From: an uncultured Bacteroidota bacterium
GTDB taxonomy: Bacteria; Bacteroidota; Bacteroidia; Flavobacteriales; Flavobacteriaceae
DNA length: 64,000 nt
Assembly: GCA_902595825.1 (NCBI GenBank)
Contig: CACJRP010000004.1
Coordinates: 23,659-87,658, forward strand
Direction: 5' to 3'
Position 1 is the stretch's first letter; each line of letters begins with the position of its first letter. The translations under genes and the position numbers were made by a program. Positions 36,404 to 46,887 of this stretch are shown here, one piece after another. The notes under the pieces were generated by a model. It saw nothing but the letters and a program-made list of their open reading frames with translations. It ran no database searches and was not told the origin of the DNA.

Positions 36404-39400
36404 CTCTTTATAAACTTTATTGTTTCAAATCCTGATTTGGCATGAATCTTCAAAATGTAATTTCCAACTGTTAACTTAGAAATGTCCAATTTAAAATATC
36501 TAGACATAGGATCTAATTTAATTTTGTTTGAATAAATAATGTTCCCAAAAATATCAATGATTTCAATTTCCGAATACAATGAATCTCCTCCTATTAAAAT
36601 ATTTAATACATCGGTTGATGGATTAGGATATATTTGTGACTTTTTACCAATATATATATACTCTTGGTGCATGCCTTGGCACTCTTCGGTCGTTACAACC
36701 TTTATTACATTAAGTCCATTTTTTAAATTATAATCTTTTTCATTTTCATAGGTTGTGAATATTTTGCCATTAATATTAACAATGTATTTTTTACCACCTT
36801 CAAATTTTAAACTTATAGTTTTGTCCGACTTGTTAATTTTACTTGTAACATTTAGAGGTAAAGGTTCTTTAATCTCAGCGGTGAAACAGGTTTGAAAACC
36901 ACTGATTTTTTCGGTTACGCATATCTGATATGTCCCAGGTGATAGGTTTTGTATTAACAGTTCTTGATTAAACATTGTAAATGATTGGTAATAGGCATTA
37001 CTTCCAGAAATTTCAACTTCATAATCAAAGATTGCTATTGCGGAGATTTGTATTTCTCCATTTTGTTTCTCGCTACATGTCGCATTCTTTTTAGAAATCG
37101 TGATATTTCTTTGATCATTTAAATCACATAAATCCCCTACTCCATTATTATTAAAGTCAGCCTGGTCAGGATTCGTTACAAATGGGCAATTGTCCTCATC
37201 ATTTGGAATTAAATCTCCGTCTGTGTTGGATTTTATTTCACCACTTAAACAAAATTTTAATGCTAAAAATTTTAAAGTGCCAGTATCAACCGGGTACTGA
37301 TCAATAATTCTTAAAATCCACACTCCTCCAGAATTTAAATTGTATAAATCTTTAAGATTTCCAATTGGTTTATATGTACCTGTAAATGGAGGTGTACCAT
37401 TTTGTATTGGAATTTGCGACTCTGAATCAAAAGTGGTATTGGTATAATTAACCCCTGTTCCACCCAAATTTTGCGTTAAAATTACCTCATCTCCTTCAGG
37501 GGATACTAAAATTATTGTTAAATCTTGAACATAACTATGATCAATGCTTAATTCTAAATCTAAGTCTACAATTTTTAGATTATCTAAAACATTTATTTTT
37601 ATCTCCGTTATTCCATCCAGTGCGGATGTTGCATCATTTAAATTGACTGGGATATTATCTGATGTATAATTATTGCAGCTAATTACAGTTGTAGAAAATT
37701 TTCTTGAATTTGATGGCGGGCTGTTGCCACAAGTATTTAAAGCTGAAGTTCTCCAATAGTAAGTCTCCTCCGGATCTAAATTTGTAATTGAAATTTTATT
37801 TTCAATCGTTTTTTCATCTTTTACAAGAGAAGAAAAATCCTCAACTGTGCTTAATTCAAATCTATAATAGTCAGCATAATTTACACTTGACCACTCAAAA
37901 TTTTGATTCACATTAGCATCGGTTAGATTATCTTCTGGGGAAACTAAATTTGGTGAAGAGATGCTTTCGGGGTAGAAACTCGCAATAAAACTTTCTTCTT
38001 CGACTATATTGTCGTAGGTGCCGCTTAAAAGCATGTTATAGGTTCCATAGGGTAATTCATTTCGATTTATAGTAATACTTCCCAATGTTCCAGATGAGTT
38101 TAAACTAGTTGGAGATATATTATATGAAACTTGGTTAGGAAACTCTAAAAGTTCAAATTCAACATCGCCGTTGAAATTATTATATGCCTTTAAATTAAAC
38201 TCAAAAGTTAATTCTTCGTCCCCACAACTAATTTTTTCTGGCTCAATAAAGGGAAATGCGAAGTCTCTTTCTTCAATTTTAAATGATGAATTGTTTACCG
38301 CAAAATAAATGTTATTATCAGCTGAAATTTTAATTCTAGCCCTTTCAGTTGAAATATTACCAGGTACAATTATGTATGCCTCTCCGATGTTTGGTATGTT
38401 TTCCGCTAGAGGTATAGAAAAGTTTTCGCCACCATCAATTGATAAAAATATAGAAATTCTTTCCGTGTTAATTGGTACCCTATCAGTGTTTGCTACATCC
38501 CAAATTATTTTTTGATTAGATCCAGATTTCCAAACAATATCATTTGAGTCATTTGATATAATTCTAAATGGCCCTGCAGATGCAGTAACAAAAATTTTTT
38601 TTGCATCTTGTGAAATCTGTCCCATTCCGTTGGGATTCGATTCGCTTCTGTCCCTTACTGTAACTCCCCACGTTAAGGTTCTCTCAACATTTGATACTGT
38701 TTCCCAGGATGAAAAAAGAGTTGGGTTTAATGACACTAAATTTCCATTTAAAACTTCAGAGATATTTGGTATGTGCCTGATTTTATTTTCAGATGGAGGG
38801 ATTGATCTATTCACACTTCCCGTTAGAAGTTCAGGTCCAAAGTTTGATGCATCTACTTTTCCCGAATCGAGTTGTTCCCAACAATAAGTCAAATTATCAT
38901 TGTCAGAGTCAAACCCATTTGCTTCAAGATAATATGCTGTCCCTTTAGGGATATAAAAGTCTTCACCTGCACTTACTGTAGGCTTTTGATTTGAAGAATT
39001 AACATTTGAATGACAAGAAACATTATCTACATATGATTCAACATCTTGTATGCTATGATAATGAAAATAGGGATCACTGTGGCGCTGCATATTTTCTCCA
39101 GAAACAAATCCCGCATATGACATAATAGTTGAACCACTTCCTGGCTCTGAAGAAACACCAAAAGGTTCTGGATCATATGCATAAGTATGAGTAGCTCCAA
39201 ATTGATGCCCAACTTCATGCAAAACAAAATCAAGATCAAAATAATCATTTAAAAAAATTCCACTACTACCATTGGTGGCTGTGAATGGATGAGCTGAATA
39301 TGCTCTGTCTTTACTGTCATTAATACATACATTCCCAACAGAACCAGCATCACCACTCGCTTGACCACGATGAAACAAATGTCCCAAGTCATAATTTTCT

Positions 39401-40230
39401 TCTCCTACTAATGATGATAGAGTTGAATGAATTTCACGTGCAAAATTTGAGTTGAATGGATCACTAGATTTATCTGCATACATAAGAGATGCATCAGATA
39501 CAATGATTAGTCGTATTCCTAAATCGACTTCCATTATTTCATTTAGCCTATTAATTGTTGAAACTACTGCTGCAAAAGCATCTTCAGAATTAGTTCCGTT
39601 TAGATCATTGTTATCTCCCCAAAATTCGGTGTATTCCCCAGAAGCTGCAATTGCAATTTTAAATGATTTGGCCTCTCTATTTATGACTTTTTTTGATTTT
39701 CTTTGATTTATTTTTTTTATCGAAGAACTAATTTTTATAGAATTCGTCTTGCAAAATAATTTTTCTTCGATATAATTATACTTGTTAGATCTGTAAAAAA
39801 TGTGCTCTGTATTACTATCCTTTAGTGGTTGTAAAAAAACAAAACCTCTTGGTGTTCTAAGCGTTCCTGAAATACCTTGTGGGGAGGAAGTAATTCTTAA
39901 AATGACTTTTTTTCTTGTGTCGCTGTAGCCTCTAAAAGTTCTTATGTTAGGGTATTTCATCTGAATCTTTTTGGACAAAGTTTTTGTTTCTTTCAAGGAA
40001 AAAAATTCAAGTTCCCCTTTTTCATTTGGAAAATCTATTTTTAAAATTTCATTATCCTTTATGCTTAGAATTTTTTTGGTAAAACTTTTATTTTTTAAAG
40101 ATATATATTTAATATCCTTTGCTATATCAATTTTATTTTCATGTTTTGATGAACTTTTAATTTTCCAGTAATCTTGACAAAAGGAAAATTGAAATGTTAA
40201 TGCAAAAAAAACTAAAATTAACTTTCTCAA
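36400..40230 (-). CDS. Secreted reprolysin-like (M12B-type metzincin) metallopeptidase with P-domain, thrombospondin type-3 repeat and T9SS type A sorting domain
   Basis: Signal peptide; VLHEVGHQFGATHTY (HExxHxxGxxH); P-domain-like IVDLDLELSIDHSYVQDLTIILVSPEGDEVIL; DTDGDLIPNDEDNCPFVTNPDQADFNNNGVGDLCD; C-terminal YPNPSTDVLNI...GNYILKIHAKSGFETIKFIKR. Confidence 0.94.
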   Translation of the reverse strand: MRKLILVFFALTFQFSFCQDYWKIKSSSKHENKIDIAKDIKYISLKNKSFTKKILSIKDNEILKIDFPNEKGELEFFSLKETKTLSKKIQMKYPNIRTFRGYSDTRKKVILRITSSPQGISGTLRTPRGFVFLQPLKDSNTEHIFYRSNKYNYIEEKLFCKTNSIKISSSIKKINQRKSKKVINREAKSFKIAIAASGEYTEFWGDNNDLNGTNSEDAFAAVVSTINRLNEIMEVDLGIRLIIVSDASLMYADKSSDPFNSNFAREIHSTLSSLVGEENYDLGHLFHRGQASGDAGSVGNVCINDSKDRAYSAHPFTATNGSSGIFLNDYFDLDFVLHEVGHQFGATHTYAYDPEPFGVSSEPGSGSTIMSYAGFVSGENMQRHSDPYFHYHSIQDVESYVDNVSCHSNVNSSNQKPTVSAGEDFYIPKGTAYYLEANGFDSDNDNLTYCWEQLDSGKVDASNFGPELLTGSVNRSIPPSENKIRHIPNISEVLNGNLVSLNPTLFSSWETVSNVERTLTWGVTVRDRSESNPNGMGQISQDAKKIFVTASAGPFRIISNDSNDIVWKSGSNQKIIWDVANTDRVPINTERISIFLSIDGGENFSIPLAENIPNIGEAYIIVPGNISTERARIKISADNNIYFAVNNSSFKIEERDFAFPFIEPEKISCGDEELTFEFNLKAYNNFNGDVEFELLEFPNQVSYNISPTSLNSSGTLGSITINRNELPYGTYNMLLSGTYDNIVEEESFIASFYPESISSPNLVSPEDNLTDANVNQNFEWSSVNYADYYRFELSTVEDFSSLVKDEKTIENKISITNLDPEETYYWRTSALNTCGNSPPSNSRKFSTTVISCNNYTSDNIPVNLNDATSALDGITEIKINVLDNLKIVDLDLELSIDHSYVQDLTIILVSPEGDEVILTQNLGGTGVNYTNTTFDSESQIPIQNGTPPFTGTYKPIGNLKDLYNLNSGGVWILRIIDQYPVDTGTLKFLALKFCLSGEIKSNTDGDLIPNDEDNCPFVTNPDQADFNNNGVGDLCDLNDQRNITISKKNATCSEKQNGEIQISAIAIFDYEVEISGSNAYYQSFTMFNQELLIQNLSPGTYQICVTEKISGFQTCFTAEIKEPLPLNVTSKINKSDKTISLKFEGGKKYIVNINGKIFTTYENEKDYNLKNGLNVIKVVTTEECQGMHQEYIYIGKKSQIYPNPSTDVLNILIGGDSLYSEIEIIDIFGNIIYSNKIKLDPMSRYFKLDISKLTVGNYILKIHAKSGFETIKFIKR

Positions 40231-40314
40231 AATCTAACCATTTAACACATAGGTTTCGTATCTTTCGAATAGAAAATACATTCAATACTTTTCAACTAAA
40301 GATAAACTTTTTTC

Positions 40315-41238
40315 GTGAAGGTAATTTATGGTATCGAAAATTATAAACCCTTAAAATCTTGTGCTTTAACTATTGGCACTTTCGATGGTGTACATGTGGG
40401 TCATCAAAAAATAATTAGGCGTTTGGTATCCGTGTCTAAAAGTAAAAATATTCATCCAGTTGTTTTAACTTTTTTCCCTCACCCAAGAATGATTTTACAA
40501 AGTGACACATCTATAAAACTAATCGATACCCTTGATGAAAAAATTGATTTACTTAAACAATTAAATATTGGTACTTTAATTATCCATCCTTTTTCTAAAT
40601 CTTTCTCTAGGACTACCGCAAATGAATTTGTTAGAGATATAATTGTAAAATCTCTTTCGGTTAAATATTTAATTATTGGATATGACCATCGTTTTGGACG
40701 GAATAGGGAGGCAACGGTAGATAACTTGATTAATTGTGGTTTTACTTATGGCTTTGAAGTAGAGAAAATAGAAGCTAAGGAAATAGAATCGGTGAATGTA
40801 AGTTCAACTAAAATTAGAAATGCAATAACAACTGGAGATATTCGTAAAGCAAACAAATACCTCAATCGTCCCTTTAGAATAACAGGTAGAGTTGTGACTG
40901 GAAATGGGATTGGTAGGAAAATTGATTTCCCAACGGCAAACATATCTGTTACTGAAGATTTTAAATTACTTCCAAAAGACGGTGTTTACTTTGTGAAATC
41001 TTCAATTAAAGGTCATTATTTCTTCGGGATGATGAACATCGGATTTAGACCTACTGTAAACGGTAAAGTAAGAACAATTGAAGTTCATTATTTTAAGTTT
41101 AATGAAAATTTATACGACAAGAAAATAAAAATTGAAATTCTAGATTTGATTCGAAATGAAAAAAAATTTAATTCTTTAAAAGATCTAGAAAAGCAATTGT
41201 TAATTGATAAAAAACTTTGTGAAGATTTGATTAAATAA
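40315..41238 (+). CDS. ribF: Bifunctional riboflavin kinase / FAD synthetase (GTG start)
   Basis: ALTIGTFDGVHVGHQKIIRRL, TFFPHPRMIL, YDHRFGRNREA, VVTGNGIGRKIDFPTANI, MMNIGFRPTV. Confidence 0.96.
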   Translation: MKVIYGIENYKPLKSCALTIGTFDGVHVGHQKIIRRLVSVSKSKNIHPVVLTFFPHPRMILQSDTSIKLIDTLDEKIDLLKQLNIGTLIIHPFSKSFSRTTANEFVRDIIVKSLSVKYLIIGYDHRFGRNREATVDNLINCGFTYGFEVEKIEAKEIESVNVSSTKIRNAITTGDIRKANKYLNRPFRITGRVVTGNGIGRKIDFPTANISVTEDFKLLPKDGVYFVKSSIKGHYFFGMMNIGFRPTVNGKVRTIEVHYFKFNENLYDKKIKIEILDLIRNEKKFNSLKDLEKQLLIDKKLCEDLIK

Positions 41239-41272
41239 TTGTAAAATCATTAGTTTATCTTTGAATTAGAAA

Positions 41273-42544
41273 ATGGTACCGTTACAATTATTAAGAGAAA
41301 ACAAAAAAACAATAATTGAAAGCTTAAAGAAAAGGGGCTTTGATTACAAACCAGCTATTGATAGAGTTCTTCAATTAGATATTCAAAGAAGACAGATACA
41401 AACTGATATGGATTCTAGTCTCTCTGAGGCAAATAAATTGTCAAAATTAATTGGAGAAAAAATTAAATTAGGAGACTTATCCGAAGTTGAATCTTTGAAA
41501 CAAAAGAATTTTGATTTAAAAAACAAAAATAAAATCTACCAAAATGATTTAAATAAAATAAAAAAATCATTATTTGAGGAAAGATGTAATATACCCAACC
41601 CGCCTTTAAACAAGGTAGTAAAAGGTAAAAGCGCGGACGATAATGAAATTATCAAAGAAGTTCTAAAAAAAGATAAAAATAGACAGAAATTACTTTCCCA
41701 CTGGGATTTGGGTAAAAAATACGATATAATAGATTTTGAATTAGGTGTCAAAATTACAGCTGCAGGATTTCCAGTTTATAAAGGAAAAGGTGCCAGGCTT
41801 CAAAGAGCGCTCATAAACTTTTTTTTGGATAAAAACACCCATGAAGGTTATCAAGAGGTACAAGTCCCCCATCTTGTTAATTACCAGTCAGCATTTTCTA
41901 CAGGACAGCTGCCAGACAAAGAGGGTCAAATGTATTTCTTAGAAAAAGAAAATCTATATTTAATTCCAACTGCGGAGGTCCCTATAACTAATATTTACAG
42001 AGGCGTTACTTTGGATGAATCGCGTTTGCCAGTTACTCTCACAGGTTACACTCCTTGTTTTAGAAGGGAAGCTGGAAGCTATGGTAAAGAAGTTAGAGGA
42101 CTTAACAGGCTTCATCAATTTGATAAAGTAGAAATAGTAAGAATAGAAAAGGAAGATAGGTCTTTAAAAGCCCTTACAGAAATGGTAGATCATGTTGAAA
42201 AAATTGTCAATGAACTTGGCCTTCCATACCGTATTCTAAGATTATGTGGGGGTGACTTGGGTTTTACATCCGCATGCACTTATGATTTTGAACTATTTTC
42301 AGCAGCACAAAACAAATGGTTAGAAATTAGTTCGGTTTCCACTTTTGAAAATTTTCAGTCAGAAAGGTTGAAAATTAAATACAAATCCAAAGATGGAGTG
42401 AAAAAAAATGTTCACACTTTAAATGGAAGTGCACTAGCTATACCCAGAGTTATGGCAACACTGCTAGAAAATTGTCAAACTGAAAATGGAATCGATATAC
42501 CTAAGTGTCTTGTCCCGTATACTGGATTTAAAATCATAAATTAA
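41273..42544 (+). CDS. serS: Serine--tRNA ligase
   Basis: YLIPTAEVPITNIYRG, CFRREAGSYGKEVRGLNRLHQFDKVEIV, LNGSALAIPRVMATLLENCQ. Confidence 0.98.
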   Translation: MVPLQLLRENKKTIIESLKKRGFDYKPAIDRVLQLDIQRRQIQTDMDSSLSEANKLSKLIGEKIKLGDLSEVESLKQKNFDLKNKNKIYQNDLNKIKKSLFEERCNIPNPPLNKVVKGKSADDNEIIKEVLKKDKNRQKLLSHWDLGKKYDIIDFELGVKITAAGFPVYKGKGARLQRALINFFLDKNTHEGYQEVQVPHLVNYQSAFSTGQLPDKEGQMYFLEKENLYLIPTAEVPITNIYRGVTLDESRLPVTLTGYTPCFRREAGSYGKEVRGLNRLHQFDKVEIVRIEKEDRSLKALTEMVDHVEKIVNELGLPYRILRLCGGDLGFTSACTYDFELFSAAQNKWLEISSVSTFENFQSERLKIKYKSKDGVKKNVHTLNGSALAIPRVMATLLENCQTENGIDIPKCLVPYTGFKIIN

Positions 42545-42554
42545 ATTTTTCTAG

Positions 42555-43343
42555 ATGGATTATTTTAATCCCAAAAAAACTTTAGGTCAGCATTTTCTAA
42601 AAGACTTAAAAATTGCTGACAAAATAGTCAATTCTCTTAATAGAGATAAAAAAGACTTGATAATTGAAATAGGACCTGGAAAAGGAATTCTCACACAGTA
42701 TTTAGTTAAAAAATATTCAAATTTATATTTAATTGAGATTGATAAAGATTTATTACCCCTTTTAAAACTGAAGTTTCCCAAACTTAAAAAGAAAATATTG
42801 AACATAGATTTTTTAAAATTCTCTTTCGATGACTTTATAAAGAAAAAGAATATCTCAATAATAGGTAATTTCCCATACAACGTATCTTCCCAAATAATTT
42901 TTAAAATTATTGATAACATAGATCATATAGATTGCTTGGTAGGAATGTTTCAAAAAGAAGTAGCAAAAAGAATTTGTGAAAAACCTGGTTCAAAGACGTA
43001 CGGGATAATATCTGTTTTGACTCAGTTATATTTTGATGTAAAGTACTTATTTACTGTATCTCCAGAAGTTTTCACACCTAAACCAAAAGTGTTTTCAGGA
43101 GTTATATATTTAAAGAAAAAAAAGAAAATATTAATTAATTGTAATAAAAAATTATTACATAAAATTATAAAGACCAGCTTTCAACAACGAAGAAAGACCT
43201 TAAGAAATAGCCTTAAATCATTTAAGATTCCTAAAAGTATCACAGAAGATAGTATATTTGATTTAAGACCCGAGAAAATTTCAGGTGAAGATTTTATAGC
43301 ATTAACAGAACTTATTGAAAATGGAAAAGCTACATGTGAATGA
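42555..43343 (+). CDS. rsmA: 16S rRNA dimethyladenosine transferase RsmA/KsgA
   Basis: KKTLGQHFLKDLKIADKIV, IEIGPGKGILTQYLV, IIGNFPYNVSSQI, FQQRRKTLRNSLK. Confidence 0.97.
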   Translation: MDYFNPKKTLGQHFLKDLKIADKIVNSLNRDKKDLIIEIGPGKGILTQYLVKKYSNLYLIEIDKDLLPLLKLKFPKLKKKILNIDFLKFSFDDFIKKKNISIIGNFPYNVSSQIIFKIIDNIDHIDCLVGMFQKEVAKRICEKPGSKTYGIISVLTQLYFDVKYLFTVSPEVFTPKPKVFSGVIYLKKKKKILINCNKKLLHKIIKTSFQQRRKTLRNSLKSFKIPKSITEDSIFDLRPEKISGEDFIALTELIENGKATCE

Positions 43344-44679
43344 TATCTTTTTAAACAGGATTAAATTCCTTATCTACGAGAATAAAAATGAAGTTCTAAA
43401 AAAAGAGTTATCTAACTTTCATTATGCTGATATAGCAGAAATTATAAAGCAAATTTCTTTAGAAGAAGCAATTCACATTGTAAAATTATTAGAAAGTGAT
43501 ATAACTGCTGAAGCTCTCGCTGAAGTTGACGAAAGCTTTAGAGAAAAAATTTTAAGTAAACTTTCAGCAAAAGAAATCGCAGAGGAAATAGAAGAATTAG
43601 ATACTGATGATGCAGCTGATATTGTTGGTGAACTACCAGAAAATTTGCAAGAAAAGGTATTATCAAAAATTGAGGATGCAGAGCACTCACAAGATATAAG
43701 GGAACTTCTTAATTATGAGGAAGGTACAGCCGGTGCCATTATGGCTAAAGAACTAGTTAGTGTTAATGAAAACCTAAGTGTAATAAACTGTGTTAGAGAA
43801 ATGCGAAAGCAAGCTAAAGAAGTTACTAGGGTTCATTCAATTTATGTTATCAATTCAAAAAAAAAATTACTTGGTAGATTATCTCTAAAAGACCTACTAA
43901 CAGCAAACACAAAGGCTAAAGTTAAAGACATATATATTCCTAATGTAGATTTTGTAAATATAAATGAAGACGTTAATGAAGTCGCCAATATAATGTCTAA
44001 GTATGATTTGGAAGCTATTCCGGTAGTTAATGAAAAAAAACAACTACTTGGAAGGATTACCATAGATGATGCCCTAGATATTATAAAAGAGGAAGCTGAC
44101 AAAGATTATCAACTGGCTGCAGGAATCTCAAAAGAGGTCGAAGCTAATGATAATATATTTCAACTCACTCGTGCCAGACTTCCTTGGCTTTTTCTTGGAC
44201 TTGTAGGAGGGTTAGGAAGTGTATTTATTTTAAAAGATTTTGAAGAAATAATGATAAAGTCTGAACTTAGAAGTCTTTTTTTCTACACCCCATTGATTGC
44301 CGCAATGGCTGGTAATGTTGGTGTCCAATCTTCTGCAATTATTGTACAAGGTATTGCTAATCAAGTTATTAAAGGTTCTCTTATTAAAAGATTATTTAAA
44401 GAAATAGGTCTAGGGTTAATTAATGGCTTAATCCTTTCAGTTGTTTTGATAATTTTTGGTGAAATTATTAATCAAGAAATACTTTTAAGTATGACTGTGG
44501 CTGGTTCAATGATGAGTGTTATTGTTATTTCTGCTTTAATTGGAACGTTCGTGCCAATAATTTTACACAAACAAGGAATCGATCCAGCTATCGCAACAGG
44601 TCCTTTTATAACAACAGCTAATGATATTTTTGGAATATTCATTTTCTTTTACATTGCAAAGTTAATTCTAGGATTTTAA
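43315..44679 (+). CDS. mgtE: Magnesium transporter MgtE
   Basis: MgtE N domain, CBS pair, VGGLGSVFIL...PLIAAMAGNVGVQSSAIIVQGIA, GIDPAIATGPFITTANDIFGIFIFF. Start may be ATG 43321. Confidence 0.96.
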   Translation: MKMEKLHVNDIFLNRIKFLIYENKNEVLKKELSNFHYADIAEIIKQISLEEAIHIVKLLESDITAEALAEVDESFREKILSKLSAKEIAEEIEELDTDDAADIVGELPENLQEKVLSKIEDAEHSQDIRELLNYEEGTAGAIMAKELVSVNENLSVINCVREMRKQAKEVTRVHSIYVINSKKKLLGRLSLKDLLTANTKAKVKDIYIPNVDFVNINEDVNEVANIMSKYDLEAIPVVNEKKQLLGRITIDDALDIIKEEADKDYQLAAGISKEVEANDNIFQLTRARLPWLFLGLVGGLGSVFILKDFEEIMIKSELRSLFFYTPLIAAMAGNVGVQSSAIIVQGIANQVIKGSLIKRLFKEIGLGLINGLILSVVLIIFGEIINQEILLSMTVAGSMMSVIVISALIGTFVPIILHKQGIDPAIATGPFITTANDIFGIFIFFYIAKLILGF

Positions 44680-44687
44680 CTATTGAA

Positions 44688-45629
44688 ATGAAAATTTTAC
44701 ATTTAGACAAAAACCATAATTCACTCATTAATAATTTGACAAATAGTGGGTATGCTAATGTAGAAGCATACAAAATGACATTAACTGAAATAAAATCAAT
44801 AATTAGTCAATTTGACGGAATAGTAATTAGAAGTCGTTTTAAAATCGATTCTGATTTTCTGAAAAATGCGAAAAAAATCAAATTTATTGCTAGGGTCGGT
44901 TCAGGTCTAGAAAATATTGACATCCATTTCCTTAGAAAAAGGGGAATAAAATTAATTTCATCTCCAGAAGGAAACAGTAATGCAGTAGGAGAGCATGCTC
45001 TTGGATTAATTTTGAGTTTATTTAACAAACTGAATCTAGCAAATGATTCTGTAAAAAAGAAACTTTGGAATAGAGAAAAATTCAGAGGATACGAAATTGA
45101 AAATAAAACAGTTGGAATTATTGGTTACGGAAATACAGGAAAAAGCCTAGCAAGAAAATTAATGGGATTTAATGTAAGGGAAATTATTTTTTATGATATT
45201 GTGAAAAAAACTAGAGATTCATTTGCAAGACAAGTGTCAATTGAAGAGTTGCAAAATAAATGCAATATTTTAAGTATACATACTTCCCAAAACGAGTCAA
45301 GCATTGGTTTAATTAACAAAACTTTTATTGAAAAAATGAAGAATCCATTTTGGCTTATTAATACTGCAAGAGGAAGTGCGGTCAAAACTAAAGATCTAAT
45401 TGATGGGATTAAAAATAAAAAAGTTTTAGGAGCTGCTTTAGATGTGTTGGAATACGAAAATTATTCATTTGAAGATACATTTGACAACAAGCTTGATCGA
45501 GATTTTCTTGATCTAACTAGAAATGAAAAAATTATTTTAACACCTCACGTAGCCGGATGGACACATGAGAGCCATTTAAAATTGGCAAAAATTATTTTTG
45601 AAAAAATCCTAAAAAACTTTCCTGTTTAA
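44688..45629 (+). CDS. D-2-hydroxyacid dehydrogenase (SerA/PdxB-like family)
   Basis: VGIIGYGNTGKSLARKLMGF, INTARGSAVKTKDLIDGIKNKKVLGAALDVLEYE, ILTPHVAGWT. Confidence 0.9.
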   Translation: MKILHLDKNHNSLINNLTNSGYANVEAYKMTLTEIKSIISQFDGIVIRSRFKIDSDFLKNAKKIKFIARVGSGLENIDIHFLRKRGIKLISSPEGNSNAVGEHALGLILSLFNKLNLANDSVKKKLWNREKFRGYEIENKTVGIIGYGNTGKSLARKLMGFNVREIIFYDIVKKTRDSFARQVSIEELQNKCNILSIHTSQNESSIGLINKTFIEKMKNPFWLINTARGSAVKTKDLIDGIKNKKVLGAALDVLEYENYSFEDTFDNKLDRDFLDLTRNEKIILTPHVAGWTHESHLKLAKIIFEKILKNFPV

Positions 45630-46887
45630 AATTTTTTGATAAAACCAATTGAAGGGTTTTAAAAGTTCTCTGTTCTAAAAGTATATTTTGATTTAGTTTT
45701 TTAATATGCTTTAATGAATTTAGATTAAAGTGTCTGATAGTGAATAACGAAACTTCTTTATCAATTGAAACTTTAAAAGTTTTTCTTAATTCATATAGAA
45801 GTTCATCCAGTTTCTCGTATTTATTATTAAGTACGACTGAAAAACTTATTGCAGAGTTTTGAATTAGTTCTACCTTCATTTTATGCTTGGATAACATCGA
45901 AAAAATCAGTGAAATTTTTTTTTCTACTATAAATGAAAAATCTTTAGACGATATTTTCAATAAAACTCTATTAAATTTAACTATATGTGAAGGAATATTT
46001 ATTATTCTACTGTCTTTTTTATAAATTATGGTTCCTTTACTAAAAGGACTTAAGAAGGACTTAACAAAAAGTGGTATTTCCTTTTTCTTTAATGGCTGCA
46101 GAGTCTTTGGGTGAATAATTGAGGCTCCATAGAAAGCCAATTCAATCGCCTCTTCGTATGAAATTTTACTTAATAATCTAGTTTTATTGAAAAATCTTGG
46201 ATCCGCATTTAATACCCCTCTAACATCTTTCCAAATTGTTAGGCTTTTTGCATTTAAAGCATGTGCAAAAATTGCGGCTGAATAATCTGAACCTTCTCTA
46301 CCTAAAGTGGTGGTAAGTGATTTTGTATTACTCCCAATAAAACCCTGTGATACGAATAGACCTTTATCTTTAAACTTTCTTTTAATTAATTTAGATGTTT
46401 TTTCAAAGTCAACATTAGCGTCTCGATAGTATTCATCAGTTATAATACATGATCTTGCATCAATCCATTTTGTATTCAATCCAATCGAATTTAAATATTT
46501 AGAAATAATAATTGAAGACAAAATTTCTCCGTATGAAACTATTTGGTCATATACAATATTGTAGTCATTTTCTTTGTTGTTTTTTAAAAATTGATTTATT
46601 TCATCAAAAACTGACTGAACAATTTTTATAATTGAGGAACTATTTTTTTTAAATAAATCTTTAATTAAATCATAATGAAAGTTTTTTACTGATTCTAACT
46701 TGTCTGCTAAGTTTTTATATGAATTCATGTAAGATAAAACAATTTTTTCCATTGAGTTTGTGGTTTTACCCATGGCTGAAACAATAAGAATCATTTTGTC
46801 ATGATTTTGTTTTCTTATTATCTTAGATAATCTTATTATACTCTTGTAGTCTTTAATTGAGGCCCCGCCAAACTTATAAACTTTCAT
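45592..46887 (-). CDS. lysC: Aspartate kinase (monofunctional)
   Basis: MKVYKFGGASIKD, TLGREGSDYSAAIFAHAL, IWKDVRGVLNADPRFF, IHPKTLQPLKKKEIPLFVKSF. Confidence 0.93.
   Translation of the reverse strand: MKVYKFGGASIKDYKSIIRLSKIIRKQNHDKMILIVSAMGKTTNSMEKIVLSYMNSYKNLADKLESVKNFHYDLIKDLFKKNSSSIIKIVQSVFDEINQFLKNNKENDYNIVYDQIVSYGEILSSIIISKYLNSIGLNTKWIDARSCIITDEYYRDANVDFEKTSKLIKRKFKDKGLFVSQGFIGSNTKSLTTTLGREGSDYSAAIFAHALNAKSLTIWKDVRGVLNADPRFFNKTRLLSKISYEEAIELAFYGASIIHPKTLQPLKKKEIPLFVKSFLSPFSKGTIIYKKDSRIINIPSHIVKFNRVLLKISSKDFSFIVEKKISLIFSMLSKHKMKVELIQNSAISFSVVLNNKYEKLDELLYELRKTFKVSIDKEVSLFTIRHFNLNSLKHIKKLNQNILLEQRTFKTLQLVLSKNFKQESFLGFFQK

Noticed and set aside
36539-40171. Several + strand ORFs antisense to the M12B-type peptidase, plus 39027-39248 in another minus frame
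   Set aside because: Shadow ORFs of a long, clearly coding gene.
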